Assembly (NCBI GenBank): GCA_020442425.1
Contig: JAGRKB010000065.1
Span: 1-57,248 of the forward strand
Direction of reading: 5' to 3'
DNA: 57,248 nt
From: Alphaproteobacteria bacterium
Lineage (GTDB): Bacteria > Pseudomonadota > Alphaproteobacteria > Micavibrionales > Micavibrionaceae
Below the pieces are notes generated by a model. It was not told the DNA's origin. It saw only the letters and a program-made list of their open reading frames with translations, and did no database searches. Below, piece by piece: positions 34,982-44,289 of the stretch; within the stretch, counting starts at the first letter, position 1; the number at the start of each line of letters is the position of its first letter. The translations under genes were made by a program, and so were the position numbers.

Positions 34982-35494
34982 ATGATAGCAGATTTTGATC
35001 CTAACTGCACTACCAGACAACTGAATGAGAATGACTGGAGTCATTATAAGGATTTTTGTGCTCGACTTCTGGAAGGACAAAACCTTGAAGATTTGGCAGC
35101 TTTTGTTTGTCGAAAGAATCCAGATGATCCACAATCATGGAGAGACAGACTTACCAAAAAAGATATCATATCCTTCGGCTTATTTCATAAAGATAACCTA
35201 ATAGGTCATGCTTGCATTGTATTTAGCGATCAAAATGCGGAATTTACAGGAATTGCCATTGAGCCAAGTTACAGAAAGAATGGGTTAGCTGATACGCTTC
35301 ATCACGCAAGAAAGAGATATCTTCAAAGTATCAATTTTAAAGGCGAAGTCTTTGCACAAATCCTTGAGGAAAATACTAGATCCATAGAAGCCGCCTCAAG
35401 AAACGGTTTTGAGGCCTACGGTTCCAGGATAGATGGCGAAGGTAATGATGCGACCAAGTATCATTTGCTTAGACTTCGAACGCTTAATCTTTAA
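34982..35494 (+). CDS. GNAT-family N-acetyltransferase
   Basis: A 170-residue protein. The acetyl-CoA loop region reads [16 protein letters not shown], followed by a late [13 protein letters not shown], both typical of GNAT folds. The substrate is unknown. I chose the ATG at 34982 over one 36 bases earlier. It lies just after motB but may not be functionally linked. Its stop shares the tetramer TTAA with the convergent parC stop. Confidence 0.75.
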   Translation: MIADFDPNCTTRQLNENDWSHYKDFCARLLEGQNLEDLAAFVCRKNPDDPQSWRDRLTKKDIISFGLFHKDNLIGHACIVFSDQNAEFTGIAIEPSYRKNGLADTLHHARKRYLQSINFKGEVFAQILEENTRSIEAASRNGFEAYGSRIDGEGNDATKYHLLRLRTLNL

Positions 35495-37728
35495 AACTTA
35501 TTGCTTCTCGGGAAGCCGTTTGGTGGAAGTTTTCCAACCTGCGCGCGTTCTCCGATCCATTCCTTAACATTCGAGACGGACATCTCGCGCGTACCTGATG
35601 TGTATGTTAAGCCCTCTTTCAAGTTGAAGGTCTTTACATCGGAAATTGAAGCATCTTTATATTTTTGTAGTATAACTCCCTTACCTTTTGCAAGTTCCGG
35701 GATCTGATCCAGTTTAAACACAAGGAATTTGCGGTTATTTCCTATGATAGCCACATGGTCATCTTTCGGATTGATCAGTTTACAAATTGTTGCATCGCCA
35801 TTATCCGAGACTGACATGACGGTCTTACCATTCTTCGTTTGTGCCAGAATATCATTGCTGGAAACAACAAATCCTTTACCGTCACGACTTGCGACCAGAA
35901 TTTTTTGATCCGCTTGCCAGACCATCATTTGCACGATATCGGCATCATTCGGGATATCAACAAGAAGACGGATTGGCTCACCAAAGCCTCGTCCTGCGGG
36001 GAGTTTATCTCCCGTAATCGTATAAAAACGCCCATTGCTTGCAAAGAAGACCAGTTTATCTGTTGTTTGGGCGTCAAAAATAAATTGTTCGCGGTCGCCC
36101 TCTTTATATTTAAGGTCTCCTGAATTTACTCCGTGCCCCTTCATGGCGCGTATCCAACCTTTGGCGGACAAGATCACTGTAATCGGTTCTTTTTCGACCA
36201 TGACTTGTTGCAGATCAACCTCAACAGGAGCTGGTGGCTTACCAATTGTTGTGCGGCGCGCCCCCAGAGCGGTTGTTGGGCCGTATATCTTCTTTGTTAC
36301 ACCGATTTGCTTTTTAATCTCTGCCCATTGCTTTGCCTCAGACTTTAATAGATTTTCAAGCTTGTCTTTTTCGGCTTCCAGACCATCGAATTCTTTGCGA
36401 ATTTCAATTTCTTCCAGTTTACGCAAAGAGCGCAGACGCATATTGAGAATAGCCTCTGCCTGTACTTCGGTTAGACCAAATTTTTTCATTAAAGCGGGTT
36501 TTGGCTCTTCGCTTTCACGAATAATTTTAATGACTTCATCGATGTTGAGATAAACAATCAGGTATCCTGCCAAAACTTCCAAACGGTGTTTGACTTGTTC
36601 CAAACGATGATTGGACATTCGAACAAGGACATCCTGACGGTGATTGAGCCAACATTGCAAAACCTCTTTCAGGTTCATTACTTTTGGAACAATTCCGTTT
36701 TCCAGCACGTTCATATTAAGAGAAAAGCGGTTTTCAAGGTCGGAGGCGCGATAGAGCGCTTCCATCAATAGCTCTGGCTCAACGTTACGATTTTTTGGAA
36801 CCAGTACTACACGAATATCCTCAGCGCTTTCATCGCGGATGTCGTCCAGCATCGGGAGCTTTTTATTGGTAATCAGATTGGCGATCTGCTCAATCAATTT
36901 TGCTTTTTGCACTTGGTATGGAATTTCAGTGATGACGATTTGCCATGTCCCCTGCTTCATCTCTTCTTTTACCCAGCGTGCACGTGTGCGGAATGAACCA
37001 CGACCTGTACGATAGGATTCGAGGACGGCGTCTTTGCTTTCAACCAAGATACCGCCTGTCGGGAAGTCAGGTCCTTTGACGATTTTTACCAAGTCTTCGA
37101 TGCTCACATCTTTTTCAAGCATCAGTTCCATGGCTTCGCAAAGCTCTGCAACGTTGTGCGGTGGAATATTTGTTGCCATCCCCACGGCAATCCCTGCCGC
37201 GCCATTGGCTAGCAAATTGGGAAAGTTTGATGGTAGAACGCAGGGCTCTTGGGTGTCGCCGTCATAGGTGTATCTAAAATCAACAGCATCCTGATCGATC
37301 CCTTCCAGCAGAGCAATCGCTGTTTCGGTCAGGCGCGATTCTGTGTAACGCATTGCGGCCGCATTATCCCCGTCGATATTACCGAAGTTTCCTTGTCCGT
37401 CTACCAACGGATAACGAACTGCAAAATCCTGAGCCAAGCGAACCAATGTATCATAAACGGACTGATCTCCGTGCGGGTGGAATTTACCGATCACATCCCC
37501 GACCACACGTGCAGATTTTTTAGGCGGCAGGTTGGGGTTCAATTTGAGTTGATACATCGCAAACATGACACGACGGTGAACCGGCTTCAGCCCGTCCCGC
37601 ACATCGGGAAGCGACCGCGCCATAATGGTCGATAGCGCATAGGATAGGTATCTATCCGACAGCAAGTTTGCCATTGGCTGGTCGACTATTTTTTCTTCTA
37701 CGGGATTCGTCGGTGTTTTACGGGCCAT
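35491..37728 (-). CDS. parC: DNA topoisomerase IV subunit A
   Basis: A 745-residue type IIA topoisomerase subunit that decatenates chromosomes with ParE. It has Gly-Leu-Lys-Pro-Val-His-Arg-Arg, the quinolone region [11 protein letters not shown], and the active Tyr in Ala-Ala-Met-Arg-Tyr-Thr-Glu. The length and divergent C-terminal propeller indicate ParC rather than GyrA, and the linkage to recO fits alphaproteobacteria. The position matching E. coli Ser80 is Gln. Confidence 0.93.
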   Translation of the reverse strand: MARKTPTNPVEEKIVDQPMANLLSDRYLSYALSTIMARSLPDVRDGLKPVHRRVMFAMYQLKLNPNLPPKKSARVVGDVIGKFHPHGDQSVYDTLVRLAQDFAVRYPLVDGQGNFGNIDGDNAAAMRYTESRLTETAIALLEGIDQDAVDFRYTYDGDTQEPCVLPSNFPNLLANGAAGIAVGMATNIPPHNVAELCEAMELMLEKDVSIEDLVKIVKGPDFPTGGILVESKDAVLESYRTGRGSFRTRARWVKEEMKQGTWQIVITEIPYQVQKAKLIEQIANLITNKKLPMLDDIRDESAEDIRVVLVPKNRNVEPELLMEALYRASDLENRFSLNMNVLENGIVPKVMNLKEVLQCWLNHRQDVLVRMSNHRLEQVKHRLEVLAGYLIVYLNIDEVIKIIRESEEPKPALMKKFGLTEVQAEAILNMRLRSLRKLEEIEIRKEFDGLEAEKDKLENLLKSEAKQWAEIKKQIGVTKKIYGPTTALGARRTTIGKPPAPVEVDLQQVMVEKEPITVILSAKGWIRAMKGHGVNSGDLKYKEGDREQFIFDAQTTDKLVFFASNGRFYTITGDKLPAGRGFGEPIRLLVDIPNDADIVQMMVWQADQKILVASRDGKGFVVSSNDILAQTKNGKTVMSVSDNGDATICKLINPKDDHVAIIGNNRKFLVFKLDQIPELAKGKGVILQKYKDASISDVKTFNLKEGLTYTSGTREMSVSNVKEWIGERAQVGKLPPNGFPRSNKF

Positions 37729-37752
37729 TTAAAATTCCTAATACATGATGCT

Positions 37753-37879
37753 GTCATCCCGTTGGTGCGTGTCTGGTGACACGCTTACACGAACGGGATC
37801 CAGAAAATTTGTGCGGCAAGCCGCACTTTTAACCAGATCCCCGATCAGCGGTCAGCCTGCTTCCCTTGTCGGGGATGAC
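37753..37879. repeat. Paired palindromic element at the parC-recO junction
   Basis: The left unit (37753-37803) runs GTCATCCCGTT, an inner hairpin GCGTGTC/GACACGC, then AACGGGATCCAG. The spacer has its own hairpin GTGCGG/CCGCAC (37811-37826). The right unit (37833-37879) runs CCAGATCCCCGA to TCGGGGATGAC. This is the same paired, inverted design as in pabB and around the GIY-YIG ORF, with a non-coding spacer. Its right end encodes the last residues of RecO. Confidence 0.85.
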
Positions 37880-38631
37880 GGCAAAGAAACTGATTCGAGA
37901 GTTCCATATTTTTTCGCAAAAACCGAAGCAAAACGCAAGCGAGGTTCGGGTGTTCCGTGAGAATGATGTGCAAAAACCCAGTTTTCAAGAAAATATCCGG
38001 TCAATTTTAGCCCCGTCAAGACATCTTCCTCGTCCAAAGGCTTGCTTGGCTCGTGCCTTAGAAATTCAGGCAGCTTTAAAAGCTTGTCTTTATAAGGATA
38101 TCCCTCCTTTAAAGACACAGCACATCCTGACTTTGGACTGACATATGTTAAAGTGCGGGTATCGCCTCCTGCTACGCAGCGCGTTAAATCTAGACCGAAG
38201 CCTAATTCCTTTAGTAATGCTATTTCCCATAGCACGTACGCCGCTCCCCAAACCTCTGTCTGAAGAGTTTCTAGTAACGCCTTCATTCCTTTGTATAAAC
38301 CAGGATGAGATTCCCGTTCGGGAAGCGCAACATCACACAAGGAGCAGGCAGAGAGTAATGCCGCAAGCTTCATCGGATCACTCAGGATCAGAGCGGCGCA
38401 ATTTTGTCCGTGTTCAAAGGAGAAATTTCCAAGCTGGTCTGAGACTCGTGATTTCCACTCTATTTCCAGAATCGTTCCCGCTTCCAGAAGTCCCCTCATT
38501 TTTGTAGACTTGGCGCCATACACATAGCCATTGTGGCGACCGTGATTTTCGGTCAACAAAGAGACAACCGCTCCATTTTCTCCATGTGCGCGCGCTGAGA
38601 GTACTATCCCGTGGTCGGTCCATTGTTCCAT
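37852..38631 (-). CDS. recO: DNA repair protein RecO, C-terminus encoded by a repeat
   Basis: A 259-residue recombination mediator that loads RecA with RecR. The N-terminal OB fold starts Trp-Thr-Asp-His-Gly-Ile-Val-Leu-Ser-Ala-Arg-Ala-His-Gly-Glu, and Gly-Tyr-Val-Tyr-Gly-Ala-Lys-Ser follows, both typical. The last ~10 residues (Leu-Pro-Ser-Ser-Pro-Thr-Arg-Glu-Ala-Gly) come from the palindromic element, so the native C-terminus has been replaced or extended. It lies downstream of tsaB on the same strand. Confidence 0.92.
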   Translation of the reverse strand: MEQWTDHGIVLSARAHGENGAVVSLLTENHGRHNGYVYGAKSTKMRGLLEAGTILEIEWKSRVSDQLGNFSFEHGQNCAALILSDPMKLAALLSACSLCDVALPERESHPGLYKGMKALLETLQTEVWGAAYVLWEIALLKELGFGLDLTRCVAGGDTRTLTYVSPKSGCAVSLKEGYPYKDKLLKLPEFLRHEPSKPLDEEDVLTGLKLTGYFLENWVFAHHSHGTPEPRLRFASVFAKKYGTLESVSLPSSPTREAG

Positions 38632-38658
38632 GCGGCGAGTATGGCATGGTGAATGTTT

Positions 38659-39252
38659 TTACGAAAGAGGATTAGGGCAATTGCCCACGGCCTTGTTATG
38701 TTTTGGTTGGGAGGTTTCTGCTTCGCGCATATAAATCGGTGTTACGGGGTATTCTGGGAACATTGCATCATCAATCGCTGACGCACACTGTGTCATGATT
38801 TTCAGACTTGGATTTGTATCCCGAATTATCGGTAGGTTAAGCTCTGTCATTTGTTCTTCAGTTAAAATCTGAGGGGCCATTGTTTTGCTAAGGCAATAAA
38901 AATCTTCTCTCTTTGTGTCTATTGCAACCAAACTGTCGGGGAATTCTTTCAATAAAAGCTCCAGAGTTGAAAACCCGAGCACAGGAACGGATAGTGCTAA
39001 TCCTAACGTACGCGCAGTTGCCAGTCCTATTCTTACGCCTGTAAATGACCCTGGGCCACGGGTTGTCGCAATTCGTGCAATATCTTTAATATCTGTCTTA
39101 CTTTTTGAAAGAATATCTTCTATTAGCGGAACTAGATGTTCTGCTTGGCCTTTATCCGTTTCCAGATATTGCGAGTCAAAATTCGCCGTAGCGCCGTCAA
39201 ACACAGCGACTCCACACCCTTTTACCGATACATCAAATGCCAGAATTTTCAA
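38659..39252 (-). CDS. tsaB: tRNA threonylcarbamoyladenosine biosynthesis protein TsaB
   Basis: A 197-residue ASKHA-fold protein that partners TsaD and TsaE in making t6A37 in tRNA. Motifs are an N-terminal Leu-Ala-Phe-Asp-Val-Ser and Arg-Gly-Pro-Gly-Ser-Phe-Thr-Gly-Val-Arg-Ile-Gly-Leu. The C-terminal half is short, and no rimI gene is attached as often seen. Confidence 0.92.
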   Translation of the reverse strand: MKILAFDVSVKGCGVAVFDGATANFDSQYLETDKGQAEHLVPLIEDILSKSKTDIKDIARIATTRGPGSFTGVRIGLATARTLGLALSVPVLGFSTLELLLKEFPDSLVAIDTKREDFYCLSKTMAPQILTEEQMTELNLPIIRDTNPSLKIMTQCASAIDDAMFPEYPVTPIYMREAETSQPKHNKAVGNCPNPLS

Positions 39253-39355
39253 TGACTTATCCCCTAGTAGCTGGTCAACTATATTTTATCTCTTTTTTGC
39301 TTGCAACCCCAAGGTTTTACATATATCGTGCACTTTTCGTGTATAGAGGTTAAAT

Positions 39356-40228
39356 ATGAGTGCAGAATTAAATAAAAGCTATCAAATTGTAGCACGTGAT
39401 CAAATGGAAACTGGCCATTCACACATTGTAGATCAAATGCTAATGACACTAGAAGGTGGGAATTTGCGAAGCGTTCGACTTGCTGTTCTCAATTATTTTG
39501 AAAGCAACCCTGACGCAAAAAGAGAACTCGAGTATTTTCTTCCCTGGGCAGAAGATGAACCTGATTACATTCCTGTGCTTACTAGAATAGCTGTGTGTTA
39601 CAGCGAACTAGGAGACCAAGAGAATGCTACTAACTTCTGGAGATTAGCGCATATAGAATACGCAAAATCTTATTTTGCAAAAGCAAAAGAATTTTTATAT
39701 CTTTCTCAAAACCCTAGAATTAGTCTGAATAAAGAAGAACAAAAGGCCGAGCACTTAAGAGAAGCCTTTGAAAGTTTTAGATCTGCTATCAAATATGACA
39801 GTTGTAATTCGTTGTATAGACGTGAGTATGCCAAAGCCCTTTCTGAAAACGGATATCAAGAACAGGCCATCAAAGAAGCAAAATTGGCTATAGATGTAGA
39901 GGATTCCTTTGAAAATAATCTTACTTTATTGAACGTATATGCATATGCTCTTCAGATGGACGAGTACAAAAAAATAGAGCGTGAAATTGAGAGAAAATTC
40001 TCTGATGAGCTGTCTGTTCGGTGCTGGGTAGCCGAAAGAAATATTAAAGATGGGCAATATGATACGGGAATTCCTATGGCACGCGCCATTTTTTCTAAGG
40101 TTTCTACCTTAAACTCGATAAAACCAGATGATAGAGGCTTTTTTGAGCTTGCAGAATTACGCAAAACGATAAGTGAGCTTTTTTCCACAGAGGACGCTCC
40201 TTATAGCTGGAATAACGCCCCCTGCTAA
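39356..40228 (+). CDS. TPR-like repeat protein, function unknown
   Basis: A 290-residue soluble, helical protein. Several degenerate 34-residue helix pairs are visible, for example around Ala-Val-Cys-Tyr-Ser-Glu-Leu-Gly-Asp-Gln-Glu-Asn-Ala and Tyr-Ala-Lys-Ala-Leu-Ser-Glu-Asn-Gly-Tyr-Gln-Glu-Gln-Ala, which match the TPR pattern. No catalytic domain, signal or anchor is seen. It stands alone, divergent from tsaB and convergent with nfu. It is probably a protein-interaction scaffold; the partner is unknown. Confidence 0.7.
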   Translation: MSAELNKSYQIVARDQMETGHSHIVDQMLMTLEGGNLRSVRLAVLNYFESNPDAKRELEYFLPWAEDEPDYIPVLTRIAVCYSELGDQENATNFWRLAHIEYAKSYFAKAKEFLYLSQNPRISLNKEEQKAEHLREAFESFRSAIKYDSCNSLYRREYAKALSENGYQEQAIKEAKLAIDVEDSFENNLTLLNVYAYALQMDEYKKIEREIERKFSDELSVRCWVAERNIKDGQYDTGIPMARAIFSKVSTLNSIKPDDRGFFELAELRKTISELFSTEDAPYSWNNAPC

Positions 40229-40231
40229 ATC

Positions 40232-40798
40232 TTATTCCGCTGCGCGGACTTCGAGGACTTCGGGGATAAAATGGCGCATCATATTTTCAATACCCATTTT
40301 GAGAGTCATGGTTGAGCTGGGGCAGCCTGCGCAAGCCCCGCGCATCCGCAGGTATAAAATACCTTTATCAAAGTCACAGAATTCAATGTCTCCGCCGTCT
40401 CTGGCGACAGCCGGACGCACCCTTGTGTCCAATAGCTCTAAAATTTTATCAACGATTTCCTTGTTTTCTCCGGTATACTCCGTCGTTGTACCCTCTAAGT
40501 TTTCAGGGTGGGGTAAGACAGGATGCCCCATACTGAAATGTTCGAACATTACGCCGAGTACAAGAGTTTTTATATCGGTCCAGTCCGATTTTTCTCCCTT
40601 AGTAACAGAGACAAAATCTTTTCCTAAAAATACAGATGCCACACCATCAATATCAAATAAACGCTCAACCAGCGGGGACTTGTCCTTGGCGTCTTTCTTG
40701 CTCAGGAATTCTATTCCTGCGCCCCCTGTTATTACATCTTTTCCTGGTTGGAAAGACATGGTGTTTGGGTTTGGTGTGCTTTCGGTTTGAATAAACAT
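40232..40798 (-). CDS. NifU-family iron-sulfur scaffold (Nfu)
   Basis: A 188-residue protein with an N-terminal Nfu_N domain (starts Met-Phe-Ile-Gln-Thr-Glu-Ser-Thr-Pro-Asn-Pro-Asn-Thr) and a C-terminal NifU domain with the cluster-binding Cys-Ala-Gly-Cys-Pro-Ser-Ser. It carries or repairs Fe-S clusters. The length and domain order match the alphaproteobacterial and mitochondrial NFU1 form. It follows the USP-like gene by 12 bases, the typical arrangement. Confidence 0.95.
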   Translation of the reverse strand: MFIQTESTPNPNTMSFQPGKDVITGGAGIEFLSKKDAKDKSPLVERLFDIDGVASVFLGKDFVSVTKGEKSDWTDIKTLVLGVMFEHFSMGHPVLPHPENLEGTTTEYTGENKEIVDKILELLDTRVRPAVARDGGDIEFCDFDKGILYLRMRGACAGCPSSTMTLKMGIENMMRHFIPEVLEVRAAE

Positions 40799-40810
40799 GA
40801 TTTTACTTTC

Positions 40811-41263
40811 TTACTTGTCACTATCCTCTGGGACAAAGATGTATGGAACAGAGGCTTTTTTTATTCTCTTTACATCCATATAATCCGCTACATCTTCTTT
40901 TCCAATCGAAACAATCACTTCTGTTAGATGAATGGTTGGCGCGATCTTTTCCAGCGCTTCAATCGGATGACCTTCCTCGATATAGAATTCCGGTATCAGG
41001 TTATACGTATCCCGAATATGGCCTGCGATATCCCACAAATCTTTTTCGCCCTGCTCTCTCAGCTCTTGTTTCATTGTATCTTCAACAGTTGCCCAGTTCT
41101 GGAACTCCTCAACCTCCATGGTTTTAAAGAGACCAATCCGTCCTTTTTCTTTGAGTGCGCGCGTACAGGCTTGCTGGAAAGCGCGACTGTTTTTTTGATC
41201 AGCATCAACACAAATCATGAAGAGCGGGAATATTTCTAGTGGTTCTTGTGGGGTATCTGACAT
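40811..41263 (-). CDS. Universal stress protein-like
   Basis: A 150-residue protein with the USP fold pattern: an N-terminal strand with Cys-Val-Asp-Ala-Asp, then Glu-Glu-Phe-Gln-Asn-Trp, and Ile-Glu-Glu-Gly-His-Pro. It aligns with the USP found between trpS and nfu in many alphaproteobacteria. The ATP-binding glycine loop near the C-terminus (Gly-x2-Gly-x9-Gly) is not evident, so nucleotide binding may be lost. Sequence divergence is high. Confidence 0.7.
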   Translation of the reverse strand: MSDTPQEPLEIFPLFMICVDADQKNSRAFQQACTRALKEKGRIGLFKTMEVEEFQNWATVEDTMKQELREQGEKDLWDIAGHIRDTYNLIPEFYIEEGHPIEALEKIAPTIHLTEVIVSIGKEDVADYMDVKRIKKASVPYIFVPEDSDK

Positions 41264-41274
41264 TGATTTTCTCC

Positions 41275-42066
41275 CTATCGTTTTCTCGAGAGATGGGCGG
41301 AGAGCATACCGATACTTATCGCCATAGCAAAACCGACCAACGCGTATAATAATGAATAAGAATGTGCATAATGATTGATGAAAGCAGATAGACCTGCCTG
41401 ACGAACCTCAAGAATACGTTCTCTTTTGTCAGAGAGTTTTCCGTTTTCGAATAGATAAGCCTGAACCTCATAAAGACCTGTCGGAATACTGGCAGGTAAC
41501 GTGAAATCCGCACGAAACAGATTGTCTCCGATAAATTTTATATTTTTGCTTCCTAGAGGCAGGTTCCCTTCTTGTTGCCAGATGCGGATCAAGGCTTCCT
41601 GAAACTCTCTGTATCGCAGAGCATCGTCTCTGTCATCCTTGTCTTCTGTATCAAAAACTAAAGTATTTAATCCAATTTCGTTATCTATCAGTGTTTGTGC
41701 ATTTGCCAATTGATTTTCAGGAAGGCTGATTGCGTAATCGTAGAAATGCGGGATATTTCTGAACTCTATAGAATCGCTATTCAGCCACATTCCCGCTACT
41801 TGATCTTTCTTTCTGACAATCACTGAGCTGTTTGGGCCTCTTAAAACAATGACGACACCAACATCGGAAGACAGTTTTAAATTTTTGCTATTAATTGTTC
41901 CAAATACAACAATGTCGCTGCCAGTAAAACCGGTTGTTACATCTACACTTTCATTGGCCATATCTATAACAATGCGCGAATTTGAAGCATTTGCCTTAGC
42001 ATCAGCGACATGGCCAACAGTGGAAATCACCGCTAAAAATAATAGAAGGAGATATGTATTATTCAT
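41275..42066 (-). CDS. TIGR02186-family membrane-anchored protein
   Basis: A 263-residue protein with a signal peptide, a periplasmic body and a C-terminal membrane helix (about residues 235-257) ending in basic residues. Val-Val-Phe-Gly-Thr, Val-Val-Ile-Val-Leu-Arg-Gly-Pro and Met-Trp-Leu-Asn fit the TIGR02186 family, which is almost always paired with a TauE/SafE transporter gene. The start at 42066 has a GGAG site and overlaps the transporter stop (ATGA). Confidence 0.85.
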   Translation of the reverse strand: MNNTYLLLLFLAVISTVGHVADAKANASNSRIVIDMANESVDVTTGFTGSDIVVFGTINSKNLKLSSDVGVVIVLRGPNSSVIVRKKDQVAGMWLNSDSIEFRNIPHFYDYAISLPENQLANAQTLIDNEIGLNTLVFDTEDKDDRDDALRYREFQEALIRIWQQEGNLPLGSKNIKFIGDNLFRADFTLPASIPTGLYEVQAYLFENGKLSDKRERILEVRQAGLSAFINHYAHSYSLLYALVGFAMAISIGMLSAHLSRKR

Positions 42067-42977
42067 CCTATTATCTCCGTTGTGAAATGTTCTAATGGCT
42101 CGATAAACAAACTTTCCCAGAGCATGAAACACACACTCAGCAAGATGAGAGCTAAAGCCAGACGTGCCGGCGCTCCTTTAATATATTTTACCAGACGAAC
42201 GCCGATCTGCCCGCCTATTAACGATCCTATCATCAGGATTAAGGCCAAAAGCAAATCTACTGTGTTGTTACTCACAATATGCAATAGGGCTGAAAGAGAT
42301 GTTGAAACCAGAATCTGGAACATTGATGTTCCTATCACCAAACTACTTGGCATGCCCAAAATATAAATCATGGCAGGAACCAACAAAAAACCGCCCCCGA
42401 TCCCGAGAACAGAGACCATTAGTCCCCCGATTACTCCCAGAGCTATCGGAACGATAATGCTGATACAAAGATTGGAACGCGGGAATGTCATTGTATAAGG
42501 CAAGCCATGCGTTATCTTCGTCCAAAATCTCGAGCGCTTGGCTTCGCTAGAATGATTTTTCTTCAAAATTGCTTTGAAACTTTCGTAAAGCATAATGCCG
42601 CCGATTGATCCTAAGAGAAGAACATAAAGGGCATTAATCACCACATCAATCTGGCCTGTATATTGCAAGAGCTTGAAAATCAAAATCCCCAGTACTGTGC
42701 CGACCAAGCTTCCCGCCAGCATGATACTGCCGAGCTTAAAGTCTACGTTCCCTTTCCTCCAATGACCTAAAACTCCGGATAAAGATGAGGATATAAGCTG
42801 GATTGCCTGAGTCCCCACTGCAAACGATGCCGGAACGCCCAGAAAAACCAGAAATGGTGTTGCGAGGAAACCTCCCCCTACTCCGAAAATTGAAGACAAC
42901 ATGCCGACTGCAACACCAAGACCGATAATAGTCTCAAGGGCAACTGACATTTCTGCAACGGGAAGGTATATCTCCAT
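42063..42977 (-). CDS. TauE/SafE-family sulfite/anion exporter
   Basis: A 304-residue membrane protein with about eight helices. It carries two copies of the family signature: Gly-Val-Gly-Gly-Gly-Phe-Leu-Ala-Thr-Pro near the N-terminus and Gly-Ile-Gly-Gly-Gly-Phe-Leu-Leu-Val-Pro in the middle. The family exports sulfite, sulfoacetate or related anions. It is coupled to the TIGR02186 gene, but no sulfur-oxidation genes are nearby, so the substrate is open. Confidence 0.88.
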   Translation of the reverse strand: MEIYLPVAEMSVALETIIGLGVAVGMLSSIFGVGGGFLATPFLVFLGVPASFAVGTQAIQLISSSLSGVLGHWRKGNVDFKLGSIMLAGSLVGTVLGILIFKLLQYTGQIDVVINALYVLLLGSIGGIMLYESFKAILKKNHSSEAKRSRFWTKITHGLPYTMTFPRSNLCISIIVPIALGVIGGLMVSVLGIGGGFLLVPAMIYILGMPSSLVIGTSMFQILVSTSLSALLHIVSNNTVDLLLALILMIGSLIGGQIGVRLVKYIKGAPARLALALILLSVCFMLWESLFIEPLEHFTTEIIG

Positions 42978-43072
42978 AATGATGCGCAGTTTAGATTGTG
43001 AAGACCGAAGCGTCCAAGTTTTACTGGCCTAATTTAGAGAACGAATGCACGCTCTCTACTATTTGCACTCTT

Positions 43073-43732
43073 TTAGTATACAGAGCGGCTGACCGTGTTG
43101 GCTAAAGGAACATTAATCGTTCCCCAGTCTTTCAAAAAATTACGATAGTCACCAACTTTGGTAACGCTGTAAGCCGGTTTAAAATTAATAGTTTTAAAGA
43201 AACTCATAAAGGCGGTGTGATATTCTTTATAGCTCATAGCGCTTGATGTGCATTCGGCGACGTAAACCTTGTCTCCGTAGTTGGTGACGACCATCAATCC
43301 TGCTTTTTGCTCTAGAGGTTCATCAGGGGGGGTAATAAAAGAGATCAAGGTCATGCTGGCATATCCCTGTCCCAAACCAGCTTCATTTTGCTGGCGGATC
43401 ATGCTTACGTTCTCATAGGATGCCGTGTAATCTTCCCAGAAGTTATTTGAGAAATTTGTATCGCGGATTTCATCACGAAATCTGTTAGGGTACACAACAA
43501 AACGACGATCTTCGCGCGCCCTTAATCTACAAACAGCTTTATCTTCACCGGATGGCAGGGATAATGTGATGATATCATCCGGCTGCTGGTTGTTTATTGT
43601 TTTCCATGTGTCTGGATATGACACGTGCGCTCCGGTATCGACATCTGTCCAGACGACGTAATCTGCCTTAGCAGGAATCGCAAAAGCCAGCATTGCTGTG
43701 GCAACCATTAAACCCTTTTGTAGAATATTCAT
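43073..43732 (-). CDS. Hypothetical periplasmic protein
   Basis: A 219-residue protein with a clear signal peptide (cleavage after Ala-Lys-Ala, about residue 23). The mature part has Tyr-Pro-Asp-Thr-Trp-Lys, a feature of PsbP/DUF1795-like domains, and two Cys residues that could pair. No enzyme motif is seen. It is a lone gene between the TauE gene and a divergent small gene. Confidence 0.7.
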   Translation of the reverse strand: MNILQKGLMVATAMLAFAIPAKADYVVWTDVDTGAHVSYPDTWKTINNQQPDDIITLSLPSGEDKAVCRLRAREDRRFVVYPNRFRDEIRDTNFSNNFWEDYTASYENVSMIRQQNEAGLGQGYASMTLISFITPPDEPLEQKAGLMVVTNYGDKVYVAECTSSAMSYKEYHTAFMSFFKTINFKPAYSVTKVGDYRNFLKDWGTINVPLANTVSRSVY

Positions 43733-43893
43733 CGTTAGGAAAACCGTCGTTAGGAATTAGACTTACGTAATTACTCTATTTTGCCAGAAAATTCGCAAAC
43801 AGCAACTTAAGTTTTCAAAAAACTTGACGAATTATAAACTCTATGACAAATAAGTGGCATGAATATAACAATATAGTCTCTGAGGGTAAATAA

Positions 43894-44277
43894 ATGGCGT
43901 ATTATACTGTTCTGATTGAAAATATATCTCCCGATCTCTCGGGGCATTTTTTAGCAGTTTGCTTTGAAGGTGGTGAGCTTCACATTCCTACAACTTCGAT
44001 TGACACCAGAACAACGAGCAGAGGTGTCGAAAAAATTGCGGCTGAGACATGTGCTAGAGAAATTGGTCTCCGAGGTATTTTTGATGCGACAAACCTTCAA
44101 TCAGGTGGCGTAAAATCTTACGTTCTCTGTTTTGCGAAGGTCGATCGCCATGAAATCAAGGAAGGAATGCATTTTATTCCCGCCCGCTACGTTATAGATC
44201 TTTTGGAAAAAGATTGCCCTGAGAATGTTAAAGCTTACCTTCAAAAAGTTTCTGCTCCAAAAGAAGCATTCGCATAA
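43894..44277 (+). CDS. Hypothetical protein, faintly Nudix-like
   Basis: A 127-residue soluble protein, not recognised. A segment Gly-Gly-Glu-Leu-His-Ile-Pro followed by Ala-Ala-Glu-Thr-Cys-Ala-Arg-Glu-Ile-Gly-Leu recalls the Nudix layout, but the Glu-Glu pair of the Nudix box is missing, so hydrolase activity is unlikely. The start follows GAGGG about 9 bases upstream. It converges on trpS with 12 bases between stops. Confidence 0.6.
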   Translation: MAYYTVLIENISPDLSGHFLAVCFEGGELHIPTTSIDTRTTSRGVEKIAAETCAREIGLRGIFDATNLQSGGVKSYVLCFAKVDRHEIKEGMHFIPARYVIDLLEKDCPENVKAYLQKVSAPKEAFA

Positions 44278-44289
44278 CCCTAATTAGAG

